Assembly: GCA_002007425.1 (NCBI GenBank)
Contig: MUGK01000020.1
Coordinates: 1-34,173 of the forward strand
Reading direction: 5' to 3'
Length of the DNA stretch: 34,173 nucleotides
Origin: Chromatiales bacterium USCg_Taylor
Lineage (GTDB): Bacteria > Pseudomonadota > Gammaproteobacteria > JACCXJ01
Translations under genes and position numbers: made by a program
In this document: positions 1-9,563 of the stretch, piece by piece
Layout: every line of letters starts with the position of its first letter
Position numbering within the stretch: position 1 is the stretch's first letter
Notes under the pieces: generated by a model
Told to the model about the DNA's origin: nothing
What the model saw: only the letters and a program-made list of their open reading frames with translations
Databases searched by the model: none

Positions 1-101
1 CACGGTGATATCCAGCGAAAAGCAAAAAACTCACTAAACCCTATGTCCGACGCCATTTCCCGCCGCTTACCCCCAGAATTTATGCAACTGGAAGGTTTAT
101 C

Positions 102-341
102 ATGCGCGTGTGCCTGGGCGGGCTCCTTGGGGTCATCGGCGGCATCATGTTATCTCTCGATGAGACGGAGCTCGAAACCTACAGTCTCTCGACCGTCGTC
201 GTCGCCTTTCTCATGGGGTATAGCGTGGAGTTCGCCTTCACGCTGTTCGACCGCTTGATCGAGCGGGGAAAATCCCTGTTCACGCCCGAGGTGCGCTCAT
301 CCGAGACGCCAAACGCGGAAACACCGGTAACCAAGCCCTAG
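102..341 (+). CDS. hypothetical membrane protein, possibly the C-terminal remnant of a longer gene
   Basis: ORF with two hydrophobic stretches; the same frame stays open back to a stop at about 6-8, so the true start is unclear. Confidence 0.4.
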   Translation: MRVCLGGLLGVIGGIMLSLDETELETYSLSTVVVAFLMGYSVEFAFTLFDRLIERGKSLFTPEVRSSETPNAETPVTKP

Positions 342-345
342 GCGC

Positions 346-1449
346 TTAGTCGCTTCTTTCGAGCCCGCCTTTCACTCCATACGGGGTCAGCAATATCTGC
401 CATAGTTGCGATGCCCTGAGGTCGAATATCACCTTAGAACCCACTAGATAGAACTCCCACATCCTCTGGAATCGGAGAGGATACCGGTCCGAACCCTGAA
501 GATATGCTTTCGAATGCCGGTTCCAAGCATCCAGCGTCTTGGCGTAACCGGGGCCGAAGTTATGCCAATCCTCCATCACCCACAGGCCCTCCATCGCCTT
601 CCCCAACTGGGCAACCGAGGGCGTCATACCGTTTGTAAATATGTACTTGTCCACCCAGTCGTCAGGGCGTCTAACCGATACATTACCTCCTATGGTATGC
701 AGGAGAAAGATGCCATCGTCCTTGGTAACATGCCGGACAGACTCGAAAAAGTCCGCATAGTTCTTGAATCCGACGTGCTCGAGCATGCCAACGGAGACCA
801 CGCGGTCATACGATCTCCGATGATACTTTCGAAGCTCACGGTAATCGTGCAGAAAAATGGAGTTGAGACCAAACTTCTCCTGCCCGAACCTTTGCTGCTC
901 TCGCGATAACGTTACCCCGGTGACGTCAACGCTATAGCGATCGCTCATGTACTTCATCAATCCGCCGAATCCACAACCGACGTCCAAGACCTTTGCTCCC
1001 CTCTGCAAACGGAGCTTCCTGCAAATCAGGTCCATCTTGGCGAGTTGTGCGTCTTCCAAGGTCGTGGCATCCTTCCAGTAACCGCAGCTGTATTGCATGT
1101 GGGGATCCAGCATTGCTTCGTACAGATCATTACCGATATCGTAGTGCCTCTCGGCGGAGCGTCTGCTTTTCAGGATCGTCTGCATGTTGAGCAAGGTATG
1201 TTGTAGGCCCGACACGATGCTGACGTTCTGTGAGGTCGTAACCATCCGCAAACACCTTGTCAACATGCCTTCCAGGTCCTCGCAGCTCCAATCACCATCC
1301 ATGTAACCTTCGCCGATCCCGAGGCTATAGTTCCATAAAACGCGCCGGTAGAACCTCCGATGATGCACGTGGATATCATAGGGCCTGTCCCCATTGATGC
1401 GCACATCAATGCCCTTCTTACCGCCGATATACTCAAGTATTCTTTTCAC
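346..1449 (-). CDS. cfa: cyclopropane-fatty-acyl-phospholipid synthase
   Basis: 367 aa; SAM motif VLDVGCGFGGL, ERHYDIGNDLYEAMLDPHMQYSCGYW and MLEHVGFKNY signatures of the CFA synthase family. Confidence 0.95.
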   Translation of the reverse strand: MKRILEYIGGKKGIDVRINGDRPYDIHVHHRRFYRRVLWNYSLGIGEGYMDGDWSCEDLEGMLTRCLRMVTTSQNVSIVSGLQHTLLNMQTILKSRRSAERHYDIGNDLYEAMLDPHMQYSCGYWKDATTLEDAQLAKMDLICRKLRLQRGAKVLDVGCGFGGLMKYMSDRYSVDVTGVTLSREQQRFGQEKFGLNSIFLHDYRELRKYHRRSYDRVVSVGMLEHVGFKNYADFFESVRHVTKDDGIFLLHTIGGNVSVRRPDDWVDKYIFTNGMTPSVAQLGKAMEGLWVMEDWHNFGPGYAKTLDAWNRHSKAYLQGSDRYPLRFQRMWEFYLVGSKVIFDLRASQLWQILLTPYGVKGGLERSD

Positions 1450-1615
1450 GGACGTTGGTACTAATAACTACGGTATACTGCGCGCGGGCATTAGGTACGT
1501 TTCTCTTATTGCCACCTTTCAAAAAAAAAAGCGAGGCCTCAAGCTACGGATTTCACCCAACAAACTCGCGCACGGGAGATCCTCGCTATGAAGCAGCGTA
1601 ACTATCGTTCACACG

Positions 1616-2674
1616 ATGTCAAGCAAGTGGAGTGGGCTTGTGGAACCCAGGTTGACGGGACTTGAACAGTTTCATGCTCAAGAACGATGCGATCCCGCGT
1701 GTTGGTTCCTGCTCGCCATGATCATCTGGATCGCGGCGATGAGCGGCAGCATTGCAGTTGACAGCGTTCTTACCGCACTCGCTCTTTCGATCGTTGGTGG
1801 CGTGGCGGGATCGCAATTGTTTGTCACCGCCCATGACGCTTGCCACGGAAGCTTCACATCAAGTCGCACGCTCAATGCGGTCATCGGCCGGTTGGCATTC
1901 GTACCCAGCGTTCACAGTTATTCGTTGTGGGCGTATTTCCACAACGGTCTGCACCACAACTTCACAAACCTCAGGGGGCTTGATTTTGTCTGGACGCCGC
2001 TCTCGCCCGATGAGTTCAGCCGGCTTTCGCTGCCGAGGCGATTGATGGAGTTCATATACCGGCACCCGACGGGCGGCGGATTCGGACTCTACTATGCGCT
2101 GGAGCTATGGCGTCGAAAGTTTGTGTGGCCCCCGAGTGGTGTGCCGAAGCGCGTCGTGCGTTCGGCCTATGCGGACGTAGCAACCGTGGTTATGACGTGG
2201 TTAGTTGTAGGGGGAACGACGGCATTTCTATGCGATGCGGGTGCTTGGAGCTTGCTGTCCAGGATGGCGCTCTTTGCCGCCGCCTCGCTCATGATCACGA
2301 GTTGGGCGATTGGTTTCGTGGTGTTCTTCAATCACACTCACCCGCGGGTTAAATGGTTTGAATCGGCGGAAGAATGGCGAACGGAGTTCTCGCAGGCGAC
2401 CGGGGCCTGCCACGTCAGGTTTAGCGGGATCTGGTGGTACCTGTTGCCCAATGTCGTGATGAACCATACGCTCCACCACTTGGACACCCGCATCCCGGTG
2501 CGAAGCCTAGCGGCCGCCGAGAGGTATTTGGCATCCCGCACCGGCGTTCGACTGATATCTTGGCGGTGGACCCCGCTGCGCCATTACGCGATTGTGAAAC
2601 AATGTGGCCTGTTTGATTATGCCCAAGGACGGTGGATCAGCCTCGATTGGGGCCGGGTGCTCCACAATCGCTAA
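1616..2674 (+). CDS. membrane fatty acid desaturase family protein
   Basis: Histidine boxes HDACHG, HNGLHHNF and HTLHHLDTRIP with several hydrophobic segments. Confidence 0.88.
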   Translation: MSSKWSGLVEPRLTGLEQFHAQERCDPACWFLLAMIIWIAAMSGSIAVDSVLTALALSIVGGVAGSQLFVTAHDACHGSFTSSRTLNAVIGRLAFVPSVHSYSLWAYFHNGLHHNFTNLRGLDFVWTPLSPDEFSRLSLPRRLMEFIYRHPTGGGFGLYYALELWRRKFVWPPSGVPKRVVRSAYADVATVVMTWLVVGGTTAFLCDAGAWSLLSRMALFAAASLMITSWAIGFVVFFNHTHPRVKWFESAEEWRTEFSQATGACHVRFSGIWWYLLPNVVMNHTLHHLDTRIPVRSLAAAERYLASRTGVRLISWRWTPLRHYAIVKQCGLFDYAQGRWISLDWGRVLHNR

Positions 2675-2798
2675 GGCCACGCGACCGTGCCGCAGGTGAG
2701 CACCCTTTCGGAGCCGGTCCGTCATGCACGCTACGCTTAGAGGCTCTAACCCCGTAGTCGCCTCGTCGAATGCTCACGCCGCGGACGGCTTTTGATCC

Positions 2799-4102
2799 AT
2801 GTGTGTAAATCAGAAAACCTCCCGAGGTACAGAGAGTGCGGACTCCGGGGCGGCCCGCAAGCCGCAAGTCGTGATCGTCGGAGCCGGATTCGGCGGACTG
2901 GCTGCGGCAAAGGCTCTAGCGGACGCTCCGGTCGCCGTCACAGTCGTGGACCGTCAGAACTACCATTTGTTTCAACCGCTGCTCTATCAGGTCGCCACCG
3001 CCGCCCTCTCTCCGGGCGATATCGCTTGGCCCATCCGCCGCCTGCTGCGACGTCAGCCGAACGCGCGGGTCTTGCTGGGCGAAGTGACCGTGGTCGATAC
3101 GGCGCGGAAGGTGTTGCACATGGGCAAGCGATCGCTCCCCTATGATTATCTAGTGTTATCTACAGGAGTCCGGCACGACTACTTTGGCCGCGGAGACTGG
3201 GAGCGGTTTGCCCCCGGGCTCAAGCACCTCGACGATGCCACGGCGATCAGGCGGCGCATCCTTTCCGCTTTCGAACAGGCCGAGATGGAAACCGATGAGC
3301 GCGAGCGGAAACGCCTCCTGACCTTCGTTATCGTCGGCGCGGGACCGACGGGGGTGGAGCTGGCCGGGGCTATCGCGGAGCTGGCGCGCAAGGCGCTCTC
3401 GGCTGACTTCCGCCTTATCGATCCGCGCACAGCGCCCGCATCCTGCTCGTCGAGGCCGGCCCGCGCGTCCTGCCGGCCTTCCCCAAGGCCCTCTCGCAGT
3501 TCGCCCTGGCCTCGCTCGGGCGGCTCGGGGTGGAGGTACGCTTGAGCCAGCCGGTGACGGCTTGCGACGCGGGCGGCGTGTCGCTCGGCGATAGCCCGAT
3601 CCCCGCGGCCACCATCCTGTGGGCGGCGGGAGTCGCAGCCGCACCGGCGGCGCACTGGCTGGGCGCCGAGCAGGATCGGGCCGGCCGCGTTATCGTGAAG
3701 CCCGACCTCTCCGTACCGGGCTTACCCAACGTATTTGTGATCGGCGACGCAGCCCTCGTGCTGGACCCCCATGGTAGGCCGGTACCCGGAATTGCTCCGG
3801 CCGCCAAGCAAGCGGGTGTCTATGTCGCGCGGCTGATCCAGGCGCGGATCGCGGGGCAGACCGCGCCTCCGGCGTTTCGCTATCGTAACCGGGGGAACCT
3901 CGCCACCGTCGGGCGCAAATCAGCGGTCATTGACTTCGGCTGGCTGCGCCTTAAAGGGAACCTTGCCTGGTGGATCTGGGGTCTCGCGCACATTTATTTT
4001 CTCATCAGCCTGCGCAACCGTCTGCTCGTCGCCCTGCAGTGGCTCTGGTCGTACCTGACCTTCGAACGCGGCACGCGCCTTATCACCGGATCCGATCGAT
4101 GA
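2799..4102 (+). pseudogene. ndh: type II NADH dehydrogenase / FAD-dependent pyridine nucleotide-disulphide oxidoreductase, interrupted by a frameshift near 3428-3431
   Basis: ORF 2799-3545 carries VVIVGAGFGGLAAAKAL and FVIVGAGPTGVELAGAIAEL; homology-like sequence continues in another frame (ARILLVEAGPRVLPAFPKAL...) into ORF 3530-4102 (TILWAAGVAA, NVFVIGDAA). Confidence 0.85.
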
Positions 4103-4129
4103 CACCAGGCCAGGGTTTATCACAACCTC

Positions 4130-4492
4130 TCATCCCTCCTCGCCCCGGTAAACACAACCGGCCGTGCAGGTCTCGCGGACCACGACTTTTGTAAGCTGCG
4201 AAAGGACGGGTTTCAGCCGTTGCCAGATCCAACGGGCTAGGTTCTCACTGGTCGGATTCTCCAGGCCTTCGATTTCGTTAAGACAGTGATGATCCAGCGT
4301 CTCGAAGAGCGGCTGGAATTTCTCTCCGACATCGGCGAAATCCATGACCCAACCGCTTTTCGGTTCCAGCGCGCCACGGACATGGATTGCGATTTGGAAC
4401 GAGTGGCCATGTAGGCGGCGGCACTTGTGGCCTTCGGGGACGTTAGGAAGGCGGTGCGCGGCCTCGATCGAGAATTCCTTGAAGATCTCCAT
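4130..4492 (-). CDS. queD: 6-carboxytetrahydropterin synthase (QueD/PTPS family)
   Basis: [26 protein letters not shown] zinc/catalytic motif and LDHHCLN. Confidence 0.92.
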   Translation of the reverse strand: MEIFKEFSIEAAHRLPNVPEGHKCRRLHGHSFQIAIHVRGALEPKSGWVMDFADVGEKFQPLFETLDHHCLNEIEGLENPTSENLARWIWQRLKPVLSQLTKVVVRETCTAGCVYRGEEG

Positions 4493-4578
4493 GATAGGTC
4501 ATCCTACCGCTTTTTCGGTTGTCGTTGGAGGACGCCCTCGCATCGCTAGAGACTATCGGCGCCCATGTGTACATCCGC

Positions 4579-5433
4579 TTAAGGTGGTGCGTCTCTTAAC
4601 GCCTGGCCCGCCTTAAACCGTTCGTACAGTTCAAACACCCGCGTCCACAGCGGTCCCGGTTCACCGCTGCCCACGGGATGCCCGTCCAAGACGGTCACCG
4701 GCAGGATCTCGCGGACCGAGCTCGTCAGCCAAATTTCCTCCGCACCCATCAGCTCGGCGCGCGGAACCTCGGTTTCCACGCAGGGGATCCCTGCCGCGGG
4801 CAATAGTTCCACCAGCACGTCGCGGGTGATCCCCGGCAGGAGCGCATGGCTTTTGGGCGGTGTTTTGACAATACCGCCCGCGGCGATGAACACGTTGCTG
4901 GCCGCTCCCTCGGTCAGCCGGCCGTCCCGCAGCAAGATGGCTTCATAGGCCCCGCCATCGGCGGCGCGCTGCCGCAGCATCACGTTCGCCAGCAGATCGA
5001 TAGCCTTGATGTGGCAGTAGTGCCAGCGGATATCATCGCAGGTGATCGCGCTGACGGGCGCATGGCCGCGCTTGGGGTCGAGGCAGGTGCTCATCGCAAA
5101 CACGGTCGGCGTGATGGGCTCGGGCAATACATGGTCGCGCTTGGCAGCCCCGCGGGTCACCTGAACATACAGGGATTGGTCGCCCCCCCCATTACGCTCG
5201 ACGAGCGTATTCAATAGGCCCGCCCAATCGCACTCGCAGAGAGGCTGCGGGATGCGAATCGCCTCTAGGCTCTGCCGCAGCCGCGCGAGGTGCTGGTCCA
5301 AGCGAAATGTGCGTCCGTTGAATACCGGGATCACCTCATAGACGCCGTCACCGAAGATGAAGCCCCGGTCCAACACGGACACGCGCGCGCATTCGAGGGC
5401 GATGAATTCGCCGTTAAGATAGCAATCCGGCAT
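4579..5433 (-). CDS. dat: class IV aminotransferase, probably D-amino-acid (D-alanine) transaminase
   Basis: RVSVLDRGFIFGDGVYEVIPVFNG and EGAASNVFI motifs; next to dacA. Confidence 0.85.
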   Translation of the reverse strand: MPDCYLNGEFIALECARVSVLDRGFIFGDGVYEVIPVFNGRTFRLDQHLARLRQSLEAIRIPQPLCECDWAGLLNTLVERNGGGDQSLYVQVTRGAAKRDHVLPEPITPTVFAMSTCLDPKRGHAPVSAITCDDIRWHYCHIKAIDLLANVMLRQRAADGGAYEAILLRDGRLTEGAASNVFIAAGGIVKTPPKSHALLPGITRDVLVELLPAAGIPCVETEVPRAELMGAEEIWLTSSVREILPVTVLDGHPVGSGEPGPLWTRVFELYERFKAGQALRDAPP

Positions 5434-5445
5434 CGCGGGAAACGA

Positions 5446-6591
5446 CTACTGTATAAGCATCCAAACTTCGTCGACGAGGCGGTTATAGAGCGGCCCCTCG
5501 GGGACGGATCTCAGCAAAACCAGCGGTCTTTGCATAAGCTCCTTGCCGCCAAGATTGATCTTCAAGGTCCCGCCTCGTTGCCCTTTCGCCACCGGAGCAA
5601 CGATACGCGGTTCGATATGTATCGCCGCCTTCAATTCCTTATGCCGCCGCCGCGGCAAGGTGATAAAAAGGTCTTCCACCAGGCCCACGTCGGCGGCTTG
5701 CGGTTCACCCTTCCACACGCGCACCTGGGCGAGCGCTTGATGGGCGGCGTACAGGCGATGGGTTTCGTAAAACCGGAATCCATAATTGAGTAATCCTTGG
5801 GTTGCGGCGCCGCGATTCTTTTCCGTTTTCGACCCCAGCACCACCGAAATTAGACGCATGCCGTCGCGCAGCGCGGAGGCCACCAAACAATACCCGGCGC
5901 CCTGCGTGTGCCCGGTCTTGAGGCCGTCCACGGACGCATCGCGCCACAGTAGTTTATTGCGGTTAGGTTGTTTAATGCCGTTAAAAGTGAATTCCTTGAT
6001 CTTGGAAAGCGCGTAGACATCCGGATAATCCCGGACGAGCGCCCTGGACATGAGGGCGAGATCGCGCGCCGTCGCGTAGTGGTTTGGATCGGGAAGCCCC
6101 GAGGTGTTGGTAAAGTGAGTGTTTTTAAGACCGATACGCCGCGCGTGCTGGTTCATGAGCTCCGCGAAGACCTCTTCGGAACCGGAAATATGCTCGGCGA
6201 GCGCAACGCTCGCGTCGTTGCCCGATTGGATGACCACGCCCATTAACAGGTCCTTGACGGAAACCTGTTTGCCGACCTCGATAAACATCTTCGACCCGCC
6301 CGTGCGCCACGCCTGCTCACTGATGGTTACCGGATCCTCCAAGGCGACATTCCCTTCCTTCAGCTCGTGAGCGAGCGCGTACATGGTCATGATCTTGGTC
6401 AGGCTCGCGGGTTCCCAGCGCTGGTCAGGGTTGCCCTCGGCGAGGAGATCGCCACTGTGATAATCCATCAAAACGTGTGCCGCGGCGTCGATCCGCGGCG
6501 GAGGCGCCACCGGCGTCTCAATGGCATACGCAGAATTCGATAACACCGACAGTAGGACCAAGAGTGAATAGGTTTTCATGGTGGTTTGCAA
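5446..6591 (-). CDS. dacA: D-alanyl-D-alanine carboxypeptidase (PBP5/6 family)
   Basis: Signal peptide, SLTKIM (SxxK), SGN and KTGHT motifs. Confidence 0.95.
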   Translation of the reverse strand: MQTTMKTYSLLVLLSVLSNSAYAIETPVAPPPRIDAAAHVLMDYHSGDLLAEGNPDQRWEPASLTKIMTMYALAHELKEGNVALEDPVTISEQAWRTGGSKMFIEVGKQVSVKDLLMGVVIQSGNDASVALAEHISGSEEVFAELMNQHARRIGLKNTHFTNTSGLPDPNHYATARDLALMSRALVRDYPDVYALSKIKEFTFNGIKQPNRNKLLWRDASVDGLKTGHTQGAGYCLVASALRDGMRLISVVLGSKTEKNRGAATQGLLNYGFRFYETHRLYAAHQALAQVRVWKGEPQAADVGLVEDLFITLPRRRHKELKAAIHIEPRIVAPVAKGQRGGTLKINLGGKELMQRPLVLLRSVPEGPLYNRLVDEVWMLIQ

Positions 6592-6637
6592 TGCTCTGGG
6601 CGCATACCTGAAAAGGCTGCTACCCGGAAACAGGGGA

Positions 6638-7483
6638 TCAGTTGTCGATAAGGCGATGGTGCTGGACGCCGATTCGTGTAAGCCGTGCGGCGAGGCGGCT
6701 TGCGGCCGCCGTCGTTGCCAACGGACCGACGTGTACTAGGTAATAGGATTTGTCCTTGATGACGTCCGGCCGAATTTCAACGCTATTATCGAGCAGCGCT
6801 ACGATATGGTTGCGCAGGCGCTCCGCGTTGCTCATGTCGGAAAAGGCGCCCACCTGCAAATAATACCCGAAGCGCTTGGGTGATCGATGGAGCGGCGACG
6901 GCGTCGCGGCACGGACCGCCGGCCGGCGGCCAGGCGCGATGGTCCGCAGCTCGACACGCGCCGTACCGGGTCCATGAACACCGAGCTTGACGGCCGCCGC
7001 AAAGGAAAGATCGATGACACGATCATCCTTGAACGGTCCCCGATCGTTGACCCTTACGATGGCCCGGCGGCCGTTCTGCAGATTGGTGACCTCGACGTAG
7101 GTCGGCAACGGCAAGACCCGATGCGCCGCCGTCATCTTATACATATCGTAGGTCTCTCCGCTCGAGGTGCGGCGCAGGTGGAAGTCGCGGCCATACCAAG
7201 AGGCGATCCCGCGTTCCGCGAATCCCGCGGCATTTTTCAACGGGCGATAACGCCGGCCAAAGACCTCGTAGAATTCGGGGTTACCGTAACGACTCAAGGG
7301 TTCGTCACGAACCGTCGGGCCGGGATCGGGAATTTTTGCTGTCGGGGAAGCGGGTCCTTGCCGCAAGGGCGCCGTGCCGCACCCCGTGGCTAGCAGGCCT
7401 AGGCAGAGTAGAAAAGCGTACCCATAGGTTAGATTTCGGCCGGCTTCAGTGGCTGGCGATGGGATCACGCGGATTAGCTTCAC
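6638..7483 (-). CDS. rlpA: septal ring lytic transglycosylase RlpA-like lipoprotein with SPOR domain
   Basis: Lipobox-like LLATGC, GIASWYG, VRVNDRGPF motifs and C-terminal SPOR-like YYLQVGAFSD...YYLVHVGPL. The exact start is uncertain because the ORF overlaps mltB. Confidence 0.9.
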   Translation of the reverse strand: MKLIRVIPSPATEAGRNLTYGYAFLLCLGLLATGCGTAPLRQGPASPTAKIPDPGPTVRDEPLSRYGNPEFYEVFGRRYRPLKNAAGFAERGIASWYGRDFHLRRTSSGETYDMYKMTAAHRVLPLPTYVEVTNLQNGRRAIVRVNDRGPFKDDRVIDLSFAAAVKLGVHGPGTARVELRTIAPGRRPAVRAATPSPLHRSPKRFGYYLQVGAFSDMSNAERLRNHIVALLDNSVEIRPDVIKDKSYYLVHVGPLATTAAASRLAARLTRIGVQHHRLIDN

Positions 7484-8456
7484 TGTTTTTATAGCCGTGC
7501 CTGACGGCCTCGGCTAGTTGAAATACGGCCATCGCGTATAAGGCGCTATGATTATAGCGCGTTATCACGAAGAAGTTTTTCAGCGCCCACCAAAATTCCC
7601 GGCCGGCGCCGGTGTCCAAGGCGACAAGAAATCCGAGAAGGTCATCGCCAATGAGTCTCTCCGGGACGATCCCCGCCTCCCGCATTGTTTTCAAGCTCGC
7701 ACTGGGCTCCCTGCCTTGATACAAGAATGTATCATACCGCCGGCCGGTGACGCGGGCGGGCACCGCGATCGGCTTTCCCGCTTCCCAACCGTGGGCTTTT
7801 AAATAGTTTCCCACGCTGGCAATCGCATCGGCCGGATTTCCCCAAATGTCCGCGCGGCCGTCGTGATCGAAATCCACCGCGAAGCGGCGATAGCTACTGG
7901 GAATAAATTGAGGGATCCCCATGGCGCCGGCATAGGAGCCCTTAATCGATAGCGCATCCATGCCATGATCGCGGGTGAACAGCAGGAAGTTCTCGAGCTC
8001 GCTACGAAAGAACGCGGCGCGTGGCGGAAAGTGAAACGCCAGGGTACTGAGCGCGTCCACGACCACATGCGTGCCGGTATTCTTTCCGTAGGAGGTCTCG
8101 ACCCCAATGATGCCGGCGATGATGTGAGGCGGTACCCCAAAAGCACGTTCCGCCCGTTCCAGGGCCGCGCAGTTACGGGCCCAGAAATCGACGCCTGCTT
8201 CGGTTCGCTCGGGCGTTACGAAGTTGGTGCGGTATTGATACCAAGGCTTGGACTCGGCGGGTTTCGCGATCGCGGCCAATACCACCGGCGCCAAGCGGAC
8301 TTCACGGAACAAAGCATCGAGATCGCCGCGCGAAAAAGCGTGGCGTCCCACCATCTCATCGATAAATACCTTGACTGCATTGCGATCGAGATCGCTCGAA
8401 AACGACGGTCCGATGCACAAAATTGCGAGGCACACGGCCCCAATCAACGCCTTCAA
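7446..8456 (-). CDS. mltB: lytic murein transglycosylase B
   Basis: GIIGVETSYGKNTG, GSYAGAMGIPQFIPSSY and DFDHDGRADIW motifs; signal peptide. Confidence 0.93.
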   Translation of the reverse strand: MKALIGAVCLAILCIGPSFSSDLDRNAVKVFIDEMVGRHAFSRGDLDALFREVRLAPVVLAAIAKPAESKPWYQYRTNFVTPERTEAGVDFWARNCAALERAERAFGVPPHIIAGIIGVETSYGKNTGTHVVVDALSTLAFHFPPRAAFFRSELENFLLFTRDHGMDALSIKGSYAGAMGIPQFIPSSYRRFAVDFDHDGRADIWGNPADAIASVGNYLKAHGWEAGKPIAVPARVTGRRYDTFLYQGREPSASLKTMREAGIVPERLIGDDLLGFLVALDTGAGREFWWALKNFFVITRYNHSALYAMAVFQLAEAVRHGYKNSEANPRDPIASH

Positions 8457-8465
8457 ACGTGCTCC

Positions 8466-9563
8466 TCAATTCGACAGTAGTCGTTTGTGGGTGTGAATAG
8501 ACATCAGAATACCGAAACTCGCGAGCAGAGTCACGAGCGAGGTTCCTCCGTAGCTAATGAAAGGCAACGGGATGCCGACAACCGGCAATTGGCCGACCAC
8601 CATACCCATGTTGACGAGGATATAAATAAACAGTGTGATCGTAAGGCTCCCGGCGAATAAGCGCACGAAGCTTTCTCGCGCCGCAAGGGCGATCGTGAAT
8701 CCGCGCAGGATCACGAATAAATAAACGCTTAGAAGCAGTAACACACCCATTAATCCGAATTCCTCGCACAGCACGGCGAAAATAAAGTCGGTCGACCGTT
8801 CCGGCAAAAATTCCAAGTGGGATTGCGTGCCGTTTAACCAGCCCTTGCCGTACAACCCTCCGGAACCGACGGCAATCATGGATTGGATAATATGATAGCC
8901 CGACCCTAGCGGATCATTCTCCGGATCCAACAGAGTGAGCAAGCGCTGGCGCTGGTATTCATGCATGTAATACCAAAGAACCGGCGCGCCCGCCGCGGTC
9001 ACGATCGTCCCAACGCCGAGCAAGCGCCAGTTTACGCCGGCTAAAAACAATACCGACAGACCGCTCGCCGCCACCAGCGTCGCGGTGCCGAGATCCGGTT
9101 GCTCGGCAATGAGAGCCGCTGGAATCATAACGATGCCGAGGGTCACGAGTGTGCAGCGAAAGCCCGGAGCCATTCCCGCGTTGCTCAAATACCAACAAAC
9201 CATCATCGGCACCGCGATCTTCATTAGCTCCGAGGGTTGAAAACGGATGACGCCGAGATCGAGCCAGCGCTGAGCGCCGCGCCCCGTGCCGTGAAGCATC
9301 ACCAAACCGAGCAGCGCCACGCCAATCGCATAGGACCAGGGTGCCCAGCGTCGGAACTGGGCCGGGGGAATCTGCGCCATGCCGACCATGATCCCAAGCC
9401 CGGCGGCCATCTTAACGCCTTGGCCGATGACAACTCCCATCTGTTGCCCGCCGGCGCTATAGAGCACCAGCAAACCCATCGCACACAAGATCAGCACCGC
9501 GGTAAGCAGAGGCGGATCGAGATGAAACCGACTAATGGCCGGGAGCAGGCTATCCGCCGCCAA
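8466..9563 (-). CDS. rodA: rod shape-determining protein RodA (SEDS family)
   Basis: GLYGKGWLNGTQSHLEFLPERSTDFIFAVLCEEFG and PLPFISYGGTSL motifs. The ATG-initiated ORF extends to 9701 but its N-terminal part is not membrane-like; a TTG at 9563 (LAADSLLPAISRF) overlapping the mrdA end is a more likely start. Confidence 0.9.
   Translation of the reverse strand: MAADSLLPAISRFHLDPPLLTAVLILCAMGLLVLYSAGGQQMGVVIGQGVKMAAGLGIMVGMAQIPPAQFRRWAPWSYAIGVALLGLVMLHGTGRGAQRWLDLGVIRFQPSELMKIAVPMMVCWYLSNAGMAPGFRCTLVTLGIVMIPAALIAEQPDLGTATLVAASGLSVLFLAGVNWRLLGVGTIVTAAGAPVLWYYMHEYQRQRLLTLLDPENDPLGSGYHIIQSMIAVGSGGLYGKGWLNGTQSHLEFLPERSTDFIFAVLCEEFGLMGVLLLLSVYLFVILRGFTIALAARESFVRLFAGSLTITLFIYILVNMGMVVGQLPVVGIPLPFISYGGTSLVTLLASFGILMSIHTHKRLLSN

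Noticed and set aside
3156-3655. Minus-strand ORFs of 158-162 aa opposite ndh
   Set aside because: Arg/Pro-rich shadow frames; ndh domains explain the region even with its frameshift.
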